A stretch of 64,000 nucleotides of DNA from Streptomyces anulatus (lineage in GTDB: Bacteria; Actinomycetota; Actinomycetes; Streptomycetales; Streptomycetaceae): positions 107,886 to 171,885 of the forward strand of contig NZ_JOEZ01000009.1 in assembly GCF_000721175.1 (NCBI RefSeq), read 5' to 3'. Positions within the stretch are counted from its first letter, which is position 1. Every line of letters begins with the position of its first letter. Below, piece by piece: positions 35,126 through 44,541 of the stretch. The notes beneath the pieces were generated by a model, which was given only the letters and a program-made list of their open reading frames with translations, was not told the DNA's origin and searched no databases. Both the position numbers and the translations under genes were made by a program.

Positions 35126-35614
35126 TCAGGCCGGCAGCTGCGCCTCGATCGCCGCCACGACCTCCGTGGCCTCGGGCTCGGAACGCGGCCGGATCCGGGC
35201 CACCGGCTCACCGGCCGGCGAGATGAGGAACTTCTCGAAGTTCCACTGGACGTCCCCGGCCTCCCCGTCCGCGTCCGCCAGCTTCGTCAGCTCCACGTAC
35301 AGCGGGTGCCGGTCCGCGCCGTTGACGTCGGTCTTCTCCAGCAGCGGGAAGGTGATCCCGTACGTCGTCGAGCAGAAGGTCTGGATCTCCTCCGCGCTGC
35401 CCGGCTCCTGCCCGGCGAACTGGTCGCACGGGACGCCGAGCACCGTCAGGCCCCGGTCGCCGTAGTTCTGCTGCAGCCGCTCCAGGCCCTCGTACTGCGG
35501 GGTGAGCCCGCACTTGGAGGCCACGTTCACCAGCAGGACGGCCCGGCCGCTGTACGCGCCCAGCGTGGTCGGCGCGCCCGCGAGGGTGCGCAGCGGAATG
35601 TCGTGCAGCGTCAT
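35126..35614 (-). CDS. Glutathione peroxidase family (thiol peroxidase)
   Basis: 162 aa. Peroxidatic Cys in NVASKCGLTPQY, with Gln in QFAGQEPG and Trp in QWNFEKFL completing the active site. The CNxQF-like resolving Cys is in VPCDQFAGQ. Streptomyces lack glutathione, so thioredoxin or mycothiol is the likely reductant. ATG 35614 follows ggagag. Confidence 0.93.
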   Translation of the reverse strand: MTLHDIPLRTLAGAPTTLGAYSGRAVLLVNVASKCGLTPQYEGLERLQQNYGDRGLTVLGVPCDQFAGQEPGSAEEIQTFCSTTYGITFPLLEKTDVNGADRHPLYVELTKLADADGEAGDVQWNFEKFLISPAGEPVARIRPRSEPEATEVVAAIEAQLPA

Positions 35615-35665
35615 GAAACTCTCCCTGAATCATTGCGTGGTGGTGCACATTGTGCCGTTCGCCGC

Positions 35666-36190
35666 TCACGGAGCGGCGAGCTCTTTGTAATAGAAGGTCG
35701 TCGGCTTGAGGATGCCCGCGGGATCCGCCGCGTATCCCGGCACACTCCCGACCTTCGTCCACCCCGCCCCGCAGTAGACCTGCTCCGCCAGACTGCCGCT
35801 CTCGGTGTCCAGGATCAGCAGCGTGATGCCCTCGGTCGCCGCGTACGCCTCGACGGCGGCCAGCAGCGCCCCGCCGAGCCCCTGGCCGCGGGCGGAGGGA
35901 CGGACCATCAGCTTGGCGACCTCCGCGCGGTGCCGGGCGTTCGGCAGCGGAGCGCGGACCAGGGCGATCGTCCCGGAGACCTGTCCGCCCTCCCGCGCGA
36001 TCCAGATCCCGATGGTCCCCGCCTCCACGGCGGCGGCCCGCTCCCGCCACCAGATGGCGGCCGCCTCCCGGTCCAGCGGGGCCAGGAAACCCACCGATGA
36101 CCCCTCGTCGACGGTCTCGACCAGGAGGCCGGCCAGGTCGTCGGCGTAGGTGACCAGCTCGGGGGCGGACACGTGGACGATCTCGGTCAT
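35666..36190 (-). CDS. GNAT-family N-acetyltransferase
   Basis: 174 aa. The acetyl-CoA loop ARGQGLGGALLAAVEAYA and the strand VAKLMVRPSARG are intact. No substrate signature. ATG 36190 has ggaccctcccc complement, a weak site; it stands alone between the peroxidase and the ClC channel. Confidence 0.87.
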   Translation of the reverse strand: MTEIVHVSAPELVTYADDLAGLLVETVDEGSSVGFLAPLDREAAAIWWRERAAAVEAGTIGIWIAREGGQVSGTIALVRAPLPNARHRAEVAKLMVRPSARGQGLGGALLAAVEAYAATEGITLLILDTESGSLAEQVYCGAGWTKVGSVPGYAADPAGILKPTTFYYKELAAP

Positions 36191-36247
36191 GGGGAGGGTC
36201 CTTTCACGAAACAGGAGCAGGAGCCGGGAGGAAACCCACGGGAACGA

Positions 36248-37585
36248 TCACACCTCCTTCGGCCCCGCCCTGTCCACCGGCGCGAGCGTCAGCCGGAGGG
36301 TGACCACGTACGCCACCACCACCGCCACGATCACCAGGGGCATCACGGTGAGCCCCTCCTCGCCCAGCAGGAGCGTCGCCAGGAGCACCGAGGTCAGCGG
36401 CAGCCGCAGCACCGCCACGCACATGGCCCCGATCCCCATCGCGAACCCCGCGGTGAGATGCAGCCCCGGCAGATGGGACAGCGCGATGCCGGCCACCGCG
36501 CCCACGAACATCGCGGGGAAGACGGGGCCGCCCCGGAAACAGCTCAACGAGGCGCAGTAGGCGAGCGCCTTGCAGACGATGAGGAGCACCAGCGCGCCGA
36601 CCGAGTACTCCGCGCTCCCGGACAGCAGATGGCCCAGCTCGTGTTCGCCCGAGTACAGCACCTCGGACGCGTCCCTGCCCGACGTCTCGGCGTACACCAG
36701 CGCGAGCCCGCCGACGACCAGCCCCATCGCCGCCGTGGCCACCACCGTCCGCCGCTCCACGCGTTCCTGCAGAGCCAGCGACAGCCGGCGGATGCCCGCG
36801 CCGGCGAAGGCCGCCGCGACACCGAGAACCAGCGCCCACCCGAACCCGGCGATGCCGGGAGCCGCCACCGGCGGAACCTCGCCCAACGTCAGGGAGTAGG
36901 TGCCCAGGCCCGTCCAGGAACCCAGCCCCGTGAAGATCAGCGCGCCGATCCCCGCGGAGAGCAGCCCGGGCACCAGGACCACGCCCAGCATCGGCCCGGC
37001 CAGCCCCGACACCTCCATCAGCAGGAACGCGCCCAGCAGCGGTGATCCCAGCAGGGCGCTCACCGCGGCGAAGCTCCCCGAGGCCCCGACCAGGGCCCGC
37101 CCGTCCGGCGCCAGGTTCCGCTTGACGCGGCCCGCCGCCCAGACGGCCAGCCCGCCGCCCAGCGCGATCAGGGGCGCCTCCGGCCCGAGCACGGCACCCA
37201 CGCCCAGGGAGAGCAGCGCCGCGAGAACGATGCCGGGCAGGTCCGCCGGGGCCGGGGCTCCGGTGGACAGCAGCCCCTCCGCCGGCCGGTGCCCGCCCCC
37301 GCCCGGCAGCCGGCGAACGGTGAGTCCGACCAGAAGACCGGCGGCGCCGAGCAGCGGGACGGGCCACCACGACGGTGTCTCCTCGAAGCCCATCGCCCTC
37401 GGCAGCTCTGTGTACGTCAGTGACTGGAGCTCCGAGACCAGGGCCAGGAAGCCGAACGCGACCGCCGAGATGGGCACCCCGAGCAGCGCCGCCATCACCA
37501 GCAGCCCCGCGTACCTCCGCGTGCGGACCGGCGCGTACGGGTCCTCGGAGGCGGTGACGGGTGTGCCCGGAGGGACGGCCGGCAT
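36248..37585 (-). CDS. ClC-family chloride channel/antiporter
   Basis: 445 aa with about ten or more hydrophobic segments. Ion-path motifs are GASGSF, GPEAP (gating-Glu motif GxExP, here with Ala at the fourth position), GSPLLGAFLLME and GGPVFPAMFVG. ATG 37585 has gaggagtc 8 bases upstream. The frame open to 37693 is upstream run-on. Whether it is a channel or an H/Cl exchanger cannot be told from what I can see. Confidence 0.9.
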   Translation of the reverse strand: MPAVPPGTPVTASEDPYAPVRTRRYAGLLVMAALLGVPISAVAFGFLALVSELQSLTYTELPRAMGFEETPSWWPVPLLGAAGLLVGLTVRRLPGGGGHRPAEGLLSTGAPAPADLPGIVLAALLSLGVGAVLGPEAPLIALGGGLAVWAAGRVKRNLAPDGRALVGASGSFAAVSALLGSPLLGAFLLMEVSGLAGPMLGVVLVPGLLSAGIGALIFTGLGSWTGLGTYSLTLGEVPPVAAPGIAGFGWALVLGVAAAFAGAGIRRLSLALQERVERRTVVATAAMGLVVGGLALVYAETSGRDASEVLYSGEHELGHLLSGSAEYSVGALVLLIVCKALAYCASLSCFRGGPVFPAMFVGAVAGIALSHLPGLHLTAGFAMGIGAMCVAVLRLPLTSVLLATLLLGEEGLTVMPLVIVAVVVAYVVTLRLTLAPVDRAGPKEV

Positions 37586-37809
37586 GATCTCGACTCCTCG
37601 GCGTGACGACCCCGGGACGGGGAGGTGTCCCCACGGGTTCACGTCGGGATACCACGCACCGGCGGACCGGGCGCGTCTCCGCCGCCGGGACACGCCCTCC
37701 GGTGCGTAAGGTCAGCCGCCCGGCCCCGGAGGACGTTCGCGCCGCCGGCCGCGCGCCCCGCCGAGCCGTGCGCCGGCAGCCGGCCCGAGGCCGCGTCCAC
37801 CAGCGCCCG

Positions 37810-37968
37810 GTGATCGAGCTCGTCGCACGGGGCCTGCTCGCCGAGGAGTCCGGCCCCAGTGGCGAAGAACTGGACGACTGCCCCCAGGCGTTCACCCATC
37901 TCTCGCTCATCCTGGCGGCCCGGACCCCGGACGAGGCGCTCGACCGGGAGCGGCACCGCGGCACCTGG
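37810..37968 (+). pseudogene. Remnant of a GH15-type glycosidase C-terminus
   Basis: The frame [23 protein letters not shown] (in two parts) [14 protein letters not shown] matches the end of glucoamylase/trehalase-like GH15 enzymes, where LLxEExDP then G-x-FPQAFSHLxLI is conserved. Only this ~55-residue piece is left, with no start or ribosome binding site. Confidence 0.65.
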
Positions 37969-38018
37969 GACCAAACGCCCCGAGGGCCGCCACGGAGCCG
38001 AGCTGGGAGGATCGAAGG

Positions 38019-38273
38019 GTGGATACTCCCGATGCCTTTCCCGAACCGCTGCCCGGGGCCGACGGAGCCCTCGCCCGGGACCCGGCGGCCGACGGCGAGC
38101 AGCCGCAAGGCCGCCGCCTCGTCCGCTGCCGCCTCTGCGGCCGGCCCCTCACCGGGACCGAATCGCGCCGGGCCGGCCTCGGCCCGTCCTGCGACGCCAA
38201 GCTGCACCCCGCGCCGCCGGACATCCGCACCCGCCGCCACGAGGTGGAACAGGACCCGCTGCCCGGCACGTGA
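38019..38273 (+). CDS. Small zinc-finger protein (DUF6011 type)
   Basis: 84 aa. The core [22 protein letters not shown] is the Cys-x2-Cys ... Cys motif of DUF6011, which binds zinc. GTG 38019 has gggaggatc 6 bases upstream. Followed by the second copy of the dispersed repeat. Function unknown. Confidence 0.78.
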   Translation: MDTPDAFPEPLPGADGALARDPAADGEQPQGRRLVRCRLCGRPLTGTESRRAGLGPSCDAKLHPAPPDIRTRRHEVEQDPLPGT

Positions 38274-38281
38274 AGCGCGCT

Positions 38282-38443
38282 CTGGTGCCGTGGCAGGCGA
38301 CGTCTGCCCGTCAAGGAGTGGCGTCCGGTGCGTGCTCCCGGTGTGCCGGCCGGAAGCCCTCGTAGCGGACGTACTCGGGGTTCCGGCCGGTGCGGCGAGC
38401 GTGCGTACCGGGCGTCGCGACGGGGTGAGCGTCGCCTGTCACG
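38282..38443. repeat. Dispersed ~165-bp repeat, copy B
   Basis: Inverted relative to copy A at 34891-35058. Matching runs include the start ctggtgccgtggcagg, gtctgcccgtcaaggagtgg, gtcgcgacggggtga and gtcgcct near the end. Confidence 0.85.
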
Positions 38444-38481
38444 GCACCAGGGCGTGTTTCGAAAGTCCCGCCGCCCGCCCT

Positions 38482-38523
38482 CCGGGCGTCGCGACGGGGC
38501 GAACGTCGCCTGTCACGCCCTAG
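38482..38523. repeat. Partial third copy of the dispersed repeat
   Basis: Only the terminal ~42 bases are present (ccgggcgtcgcgacgg to gccctag). It ends in ctag and supplies the TAG stop of tesB (complement at 38520-38522), just as copy A does for the acyl-CoA dehydrogenase. Confidence 0.85.
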
Positions 38524-39395
38524 CCGCCTGCCAGCCGCCGGAACAGCCCCTCCTGCACCACCGACACCAGCAGGTGCCCCGACCGGTCGTAGATCCGGCC
38601 CCGCGCCAGGCCCCGGCCGCCCGTGGCGATCGGCGACTCCTGGTCGTACAGGAACCACTCGTCCGCCCGGAACGGCCGGTGGAACCACATCGCGTGGTCC
38701 AGGGACGCCATGTCGAAGCCACGCGGGCCCCACAGCGGCTCCACCGGGATACGCACCGCGTCCAGCAGCGTCATGTCGCTCGCGTACGTCAGCGCGCAGG
38801 TGTGCACCAGCGGGTCGTCGCCCAGCGGGCCCACCGCCCGCATCCACACCGCGCTCCGTGGATCGGCGTCCGTGACCTCGTCGTGCGTCCAGCGCAGCCG
38901 GTCGACGTAACGGATGTCGAAGGGCTGCCGCCGGGCCATCCGCTCCAGCGCCTCCGGCAGCGCGCCCAGGTGCTCGCGCACCTCCTCGGCGACCGTCGGC
39001 AGCTCCTCCGGGTCCGGGACGATCCGGGCCGGCGGCAACTGGTGCTCGAAGCCCGCCTCCTCGGGACGGTGGAAGGACGCCGTCAGATTGAAGATCGTCC
39101 GGCCCTCCTGAACGGCTGTCACCCGGCGGGTGGTGAAGGAACGGCCGTCCCGCACCCGCTCCACCTGATAGACGATCGGCACCCCGGGACGCCCCGGCCG
39201 CAGGAAGTAGGCGTGCAGCGAGTGCACCGGCCGCTCCCCGTCGGTCGTGCGGCCCGCGGCCACCAGCGCCTGGCCGGCGACCTGCCCGCCGAAGACCCGT
39301 TGCAGGGACTCCTCCGGGCTGCGGCCCCGGAAGATGTTGACCTCGATCCGCTCCAGGTCGAGCAGGTCGACCAGACGCTCGGCCGGGTTCGTCAT
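38520..39395 (-). CDS. tesB: Acyl-CoA thioesterase II
   Basis: 291 aa from ATG 39395. Double hot-dog: [47 protein letters not shown] in the first half, and [17 protein letters not shown] then [13 protein letters not shown] in the second. The catalytic Asp lies in SLDHAMWF. A longer start (GTG 39452, overlapping the helicase stop as GTGA) adds an acidic stretch, so either start would couple it to the helicase. Confidence 0.93.
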   Translation of the reverse strand: MTNPAERLVDLLDLERIEVNIFRGRSPEESLQRVFGGQVAGQALVAAGRTTDGERPVHSLHAYFLRPGRPGVPIVYQVERVRDGRSFTTRRVTAVQEGRTIFNLTASFHRPEEAGFEHQLPPARIVPDPEELPTVAEEVREHLGALPEALERMARRQPFDIRYVDRLRWTHDEVTDADPRSAVWMRAVGPLGDDPLVHTCALTYASDMTLLDAVRIPVEPLWGPRGFDMASLDHAMWFHRPFRADEWFLYDQESPIATGGRGLARGRIYDRSGHLLVSVVQEGLFRRLAGG

Positions 39396-39448
39396 CCCGT
39401 CGCTCTCCACTTCTTCCGCAGCTTCGTCTTCCGCGTCGAAGGGTCCGC

Positions 39449-41971
39449 TCACAGCTGGCCGACCTCGGTGACCCGGACGATCGCCCGGCCCTCCTCGTCG
39501 GACGCGGCGAGGTCCACCTCGGCCTTGATACCCCAGTCGTGGTCGCCCGCCGGGTCGGCGAACGCCTGCCAGACCCGCCACAGCCCGTGCGCCGGGTCCT
39601 CCTCGATCTTCAGCAGCTTCGGACCGCGCGCGTCCGGACCGGTGCCGATCTCCTCGTGCGCGTCCCAGTACGCGTCCATCGCCTCGCCCCAGGCGTCCTC
39701 GTCCCACCCGGCGTCGCCGTCCAGCTCGCCCAGGTCCCGGACCCGGTCCAGCGCGGCCAGCTCCACCCGGCGGAACATCGCGTTGCGCACGAGCACCCGG
39801 AAGGCGCGGGGGTTGGCCGTGACCGGCTTGACCTCGTCGGCCCGCTCCTGGGCCTGCTCGGCGGTCTCCACCTCGGGGTTGGCCAGCTGCTCCCACTCGT
39901 CCAGCAGACTGGAGTCCACCTGACGCACCATCTCGCCGAGCCAGGAGATCAGGTCCTGGAGGTCCTCCGACTTCACGTCGTCCGGGATCGTGTGCTCCAG
40001 CGCCTTGTACGCGCTCGCCAGATACCGCAGCACGATGCCCTCGGTCCGGGCCAGCTCGTAGTGCGAGGTGAACTCCGTGAAGGTCATGGCCCGTTCGAAC
40101 ATGTCCCGGATCACCGACTTCGGCGACACCGGGTGGTCGTTCACCCACGGGTGGCTCGTGCGGTACACGTCGTAGGCGTGCCACAGCAGCTCGCTCAGCG
40201 GCTTGGGGTACGTGACGTCCTGGAGCCGCTCCATCCGCTCCTCGTACTCGACCCCGTCCGCCTTCATCTGGCCCACGGCCTCGCCGCGCGCCTTGTTCTG
40301 CTGGGCGGCCAGGATCTGCCGGGGATCGTCCAGCGTCGACTCGACGACCGAGACCATGTCCAGCGCGTACGAAGGGGATTCGACGTCCAGCAGGTCGAAC
40401 GCGGCCAGCGCGAACGTGGAGAGCGGCTGGTTCAGTGCGAAGTCCTGCTGGAGGTCGACCGTCAGACGCACGATCCGGCCCTCGGCGTCCGGCGTCTCCA
40501 ACTGCTCCACCACCCCGCCGTCCAGCAGCGAGCGGTAGATGGCGATGGCCCGCCGGATGTGCCGCAGCTGCGCGCGGCGCGGCTCGTGGTTGTCCTCCAG
40601 CAGATGCCGCATCGCCTCGAAGGCGTTGCCCGGGCGGGCGATGACCGCGAGCAGCATCGTGTGCGTCACCCGGAAGCGGGAGCTCAGCGGCTCCGGCTCG
40701 GACTGGATCAGCTTGTCGAACGTGGTCTCCGACCAGGCGACGAAGCCCTCGGGCGCCTTCTTGCGGACGACCTTGCGCTTCTTCTTGGGGTCGTCGCCCG
40801 CCTTCTTGACGGCCTTCTCGTTCTCGATGACGTGCTCGGGGGCCTGCGCCACGACGAAGCCCGCCGTGTCGAACCCGGCCCGCCCGGCCCGGCCCGCGAT
40901 CTGGTGGAACTCCCGCGCGCGCAGGGTTCGCACCCGGGTGCCGTCGTACTTGGTGAGCGCCGTGAACAGCACCGTGCGGATGGGCACGTTGACGCCCACC
41001 CCGAGCGTGTCCGTCCCGCAGATCACCTTCAGCAGACCGGCCTGGGCCAGCTTCTCCACCAGCCGGCGGTACTTGGGCAGCATGCCCGCGTGGTGCACGC
41101 CGATGCCGTGGCGCACGTAACGTGAGAGGTTCTGGCCGAACTTGGTGGTGAAGCGGAAGCTGCCGATCAGATCGGCGATCTTCTCCTTCTCCTCCTTCGT
41201 GCACATGTTGATGCTCATCAGCGACTGCGCCCGCTCGACGGCCGCCGCCTGCGTGAAGTGCACGATGTAGACCGGCGACTGCCGGGTGTCCAGCAGCTCG
41301 GTCAGCGTCTCGGTGATCGGTGTGAAGCGGTACTCGTAGCTCAGCGGCACCGGGCGGGTCGCCGAGCGCACCACGGAGGTGGGGCGGCCGGTGCGCCGGG
41401 TCAGGTCCTTCTCGAACATCGCGACGTCGCCGAGCGTCGCCGACATCAGCACGAACTGGGCCTGCGGCAGCTCCAGCAGCGGGATCTGCCAGGCCCAGCC
41501 CCGGTCCGGCTCGGCGTAGAAGTGGAACTCGTCCATCACGACCTGGCCGATGTCGGCGTACTTGCCGTCGCGCAGCGCGATGGAGGCCAGCACCTCGGCC
41601 GTACAGCAGATGACCGGGGCGTCCGCGTTGACCGAGGCGTCGCCGGTGAGCATGCCGACGTTCTCGGTGCCGAAGAGCTTGCACAGGTCGAAGAACTTCT
41701 CCGACACCAGAGCCTTGATCGGCGCCGTGTAGAAGGTGACCTTGTCCTGCGCCAGCGCCGTGAAGTGCGCGGCCGCCGCCACCAGGCTCTTTCCGGAGCC
41801 GGTCGGGGTGGAAAGGATCACGTTCGCCCCGGAGACCACCTCGATCAGCGCCTCCTCCTGAGCCGGATAAAGGGTGATGCCCTGGGTCTCGGTCCATGAC
41901 GAGAAGGCCTCGAAGAGGGCGTCCGGGTCGGGTGTCTTGGGCAGCTGGTCGATGAGGGTCACGCCCCCCAT
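39449..41971 (-). CDS. Ski2-like DEAD/DEAH-box RNA helicase with DUF3516
   Basis: 840 aa. Helicase motifs are Q/motif I STPTGSGKS (about 54-62), Ia TAPIKAL, II DEFHFY (variant DEVH), III MSATLG, V CGTDTLGVGVNVPI and VI HQIAGRAGRAG. A C-terminal DUF3516 region covers about 500-840. The family is thought to act on RNA. There is a Lys-rich insert (KKKRKVVRKK) near residue 400. tesB follows it on the same strand. Confidence 0.93.
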   Translation of the reverse strand: MGGVTLIDQLPKTPDPDALFEAFSSWTETQGITLYPAQEEALIEVVSGANVILSTPTGSGKSLVAAAAHFTALAQDKVTFYTAPIKALVSEKFFDLCKLFGTENVGMLTGDASVNADAPVICCTAEVLASIALRDGKYADIGQVVMDEFHFYAEPDRGWAWQIPLLELPQAQFVLMSATLGDVAMFEKDLTRRTGRPTSVVRSATRPVPLSYEYRFTPITETLTELLDTRQSPVYIVHFTQAAAVERAQSLMSINMCTKEEKEKIADLIGSFRFTTKFGQNLSRYVRHGIGVHHAGMLPKYRRLVEKLAQAGLLKVICGTDTLGVGVNVPIRTVLFTALTKYDGTRVRTLRAREFHQIAGRAGRAGFDTAGFVVAQAPEHVIENEKAVKKAGDDPKKKRKVVRKKAPEGFVAWSETTFDKLIQSEPEPLSSRFRVTHTMLLAVIARPGNAFEAMRHLLEDNHEPRRAQLRHIRRAIAIYRSLLDGGVVEQLETPDAEGRIVRLTVDLQQDFALNQPLSTFALAAFDLLDVESPSYALDMVSVVESTLDDPRQILAAQQNKARGEAVGQMKADGVEYEERMERLQDVTYPKPLSELLWHAYDVYRTSHPWVNDHPVSPKSVIRDMFERAMTFTEFTSHYELARTEGIVLRYLASAYKALEHTIPDDVKSEDLQDLISWLGEMVRQVDSSLLDEWEQLANPEVETAEQAQERADEVKPVTANPRAFRVLVRNAMFRRVELAALDRVRDLGELDGDAGWDEDAWGEAMDAYWDAHEEIGTGPDARGPKLLKIEEDPAHGLWRVWQAFADPAGDHDWGIKAEVDLAASDEEGRAIVRVTEVGQL

Positions 41972-42100
41972 CTTGCCTGTCTTCCGCCCGGATGAGGGAA
42001 CCGGCGGACGGCACGAAGATCACGGACGATACGCTGCGGTCTCAACCTGCCCGCGCCGCACCGGTGATGGGCGCACGAAGCACTGGGGCGGGAAAAGACC

Positions 42101-42892
42101 ATGATGGGACCGGCACACTCTCTGTCAGGGGCGGCGGCCTGGCTGGGGGTGGGTGCGGCGGCCACCGCCGCGGGTCACACGATGCCCTGGCCCGTCCTCG
42201 TCGTCGGGGCGCTGATCTGCGCGGGAGCCGCGCTCGCCCCCGACCTCGACCACAAGTCCGCGACCATCTCGCGCGCCTTCGGCCCCGTCTCCAAAACCCT
42301 CTGCGAGATCGTCGACAAACTCTCCTTCGCCGTCTACAAGGCCACCAGGAGCGCCGGCGACCCCCGCCGCACCGGTGGCCACCGGACGCTGACCCACACC
42401 TGGCTCTGGGCCGTCCTCATCGGCGGCGGCTGTTCCGCCGCGGCGGTCTTCGGCGGACGCTGGGCCGTCCTCGGCATCCTCTTCGTCCACCTGGTGCTCG
42501 CGGTCGAGGGCCTGCTGTGGCGGGCCGCCCGGGTCTCCAGCGACGTCCTGGTCTGGCTGCTCGGCGCCACGAGCGCCTGGATCCTCGCCGGCGTCCTGGA
42601 CCAGCCGGGCAACGGGGCCGGCTGGCTCTTCGACGCCCCCGGCCAGGAGTACCTGTGGCTCGGCCTGCCCATCGTGCTCGGCGCCCTGGTCCACGACATC
42701 GGCGACGCGCTGACCGTCTCGGGCTGCCCGATCCTGTGGCCCATCCCGATCGGCCGCAAGCGCTGGTATCCGATCGGCCCGCCGAAGGCCATGCGCTTCC
42801 GGGCCGGCAGCTGGGTGGAGATGAAGGTGCTGATGCCCGCCTTCATGCTCCTCGGGGGAGTGGGCGGGGCCGCCGCCCTCAACTACATATGA
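42101..42892 (+). CDS. Metal-dependent membrane hydrolase (YdjM family)
   Basis: 263 aa. A membrane protein with the conserved metal-ligand motifs GPAHSLSG, APDLDHKS, GGHRTLTHTW and VHDIGDALT. The family includes the LexA-regulated YdjM. gggaaaag precedes ATG 42101. Divergent from the helicase, in the same direction as the ligase. Confidence 0.88.
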   Translation: MMGPAHSLSGAAAWLGVGAAATAAGHTMPWPVLVVGALICAGAALAPDLDHKSATISRAFGPVSKTLCEIVDKLSFAVYKATRSAGDPRRTGGHRTLTHTWLWAVLIGGGCSAAAVFGGRWAVLGILFVHLVLAVEGLLWRAARVSSDVLVWLLGATSAWILAGVLDQPGNGAGWLFDAPGQEYLWLGLPIVLGALVHDIGDALTVSGCPILWPIPIGRKRWYPIGPPKAMRFRAGSWVEMKVLMPAFMLLGGVGGAAALNYI

Positions 42893-42960
42893 CGGACCCG
42901 GGCGCGACCGTCCGTACCTATGGGCGGGCGCCGGGCTCCGCCCCGTAGCACCATGGCAGC

Positions 42961-44496
42961 ATGCTGCTCGCCGAGCTCGCCCAGGTGTCGCTGGAGGTCG
43001 CCGCCACCTCCGCCCGGTCCCGGAAGGTGGCGCTCCTCGCCGGCCTCTTCCGGGACGCCGGGCCCGAGAACGTGCCCGTCGTCATCCCGTACCTCGCCGG
43101 GCGGCTGCCCCAGGGCCGGATCGGCGTCGGCCGGCGGAGCCTGGGCGACCCCGTGGAACCCGCCGCCGAGCCCACGCTCACCGTCACCGGCGTCGACGCC
43201 GAGCTGACCGCCCTCGCCGCCACCTCCGGCCCAGGATCCCAGGCGCTGCGCCGCGAGCGCCTGCGCGCCCTGTTCGCCGCCGCCACCGCCGGTGAGCAGC
43301 GCTTCCTGCGGGCCCTGCTCACCGGCGAGGTACGCCAGGGGGCCCTGGACGCCGTCGCCGCCGACGCCCTGGCCCGCGCGGCCGAAGCACCGCCCGCCGA
43401 CGTCAGGCGCGCCGTGATGCTCGCCGGATCACTCCAGGACGTCGCCGGGGTCCTCCTCGCGGACGGACCCGGAGCGCTCGCCGCCTTCCGTCTCACCGTC
43501 GGGCGGCCCGTCCAGCCGATGCTCGCGCACACGGCCGCCTCGGTCGGTGAGGCCCTGGACAAGCTGGGACCGTGCGCCGTGGAGGAGAAGCTCGACGGGA
43601 TCCGGGTGCAGGTCCACCGGGACGGCGACCGGATCCGCGCCTACACCCGCGCCCTCGACGACATCACCGACCGGCTGCCCGAGCTCACCGCCGCCGTGGC
43701 CGCGCTCCCGGCGGGCCGCTTCGTCCTCGACGGCGAGGTGATCGCCCTGGGCGAGGACGGCAGACCCCGGCCCTTCCAGGAGACCGCGTCCCGGGTGGGC
43801 TCCCGGCGGGACGTGGCCGGAGCCGCGGCGCACGTGCCGGTCGTCCCGGTCTTCTTCGACGCGCTGTCGGTCGACGACGAGGACCTGCTCGACCTGCCCT
43901 TCACCGACCGCCACGCGGCCCTGGCCCGGCTCCTCCCCGAGCACCTGCGGGTCCGCCGTACGCTCGTCGCCGACCCGGACGACCCGCGGGCCCGCGCGGC
44001 GGCCGAGGCGTTCCTCGCCGACACCCTGGAGCGCGGCCACGAGGGTGTCGTCGTCAAGGACCTGGCCGCCGCCTACAGCGCGGGACGCCGGGGCGCGTCC
44101 TGGCTGAAGGTGAAACCGGTGCACACCCTGGACCTGGTGGTCCTGGCCGTCGAGCGGGGGAGCGGCCGGCGCACCGGCAAGCTCTCCAACCTGCACCTGG
44201 GCGCCCGCAGGTCCGACGGCACGTTCGCGATGCTCGGCAAGACCTTCAAAGGGCTCACGGACGCCCTGCTGGAGTGGCAGACCGAGCGGCTGGGGAAGCT
44301 GGCCACCGACGACGACGGCCATGTCGTCACCGTACGCCCGGAACTCGTCGTGGAGATCGCCTACGACGGACTCCAGCGTTCCACCCGCTACCCCGCGGGC
44401 GTGACCCTCCGGTTCGCCCGCGTCCTGCGCTACCGGGAGGACAAGACCGCGCGGGAGGCGGACACCGTGGAGACGGTCCTGTCCCGGCAGGCGTGA
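42961..44496 (+). CDS. ATP-dependent DNA ligase
   Basis: 511 aa. Adenylation Lys210 in VEEKLDGIRVQVH (KxDGxR). Motifs III-V: FVLDGEVI, FFDALSVD, EGVVVKDL and WLKVKP. The C-terminal OB-fold is intact (LRFARVLRYREDK). An N-terminal ~190-residue DNA-binding domain is present, as in LigB-type ligases. ATG 42961. Confidence 0.94.
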   Translation: MLLAELAQVSLEVAATSARSRKVALLAGLFRDAGPENVPVVIPYLAGRLPQGRIGVGRRSLGDPVEPAAEPTLTVTGVDAELTALAATSGPGSQALRRERLRALFAAATAGEQRFLRALLTGEVRQGALDAVAADALARAAEAPPADVRRAVMLAGSLQDVAGVLLADGPGALAAFRLTVGRPVQPMLAHTAASVGEALDKLGPCAVEEKLDGIRVQVHRDGDRIRAYTRALDDITDRLPELTAAVAALPAGRFVLDGEVIALGEDGRPRPFQETASRVGSRRDVAGAAAHVPVVPVFFDALSVDDEDLLDLPFTDRHAALARLLPEHLRVRRTLVADPDDPRARAAAEAFLADTLERGHEGVVVKDLAAAYSAGRRGASWLKVKPVHTLDLVVLAVERGSGRRTGKLSNLHLGARRSDGTFAMLGKTFKGLTDALLEWQTERLGKLATDDDGHVVTVRPELVVEIAYDGLQRSTRYPAGVTLRFARVLRYREDKTAREADTVETVLSRQA

Positions 44497-44541
44497 GCGC
44501 GCCCCGCGGACCCGGGGCGCGCTCGGGCGTCACCCGGCCGC

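Noticed and set aside
35060..35211. A minus-strand frame reading LVPWQAASARQG and CSRCAGR
   Set aside because: It lies in repeat copy A; the same frame in copy B is broken by changes, so the repeat does not code.
38520..42023. A 1167-codon minus-strand frame spanning tesB and the helicase region
   Set aside because: Only its last ~290 residues (tesB) have a coding signature; the rest is Gly/Arg/Ala-rich shadow of the helicase gene in another phase.
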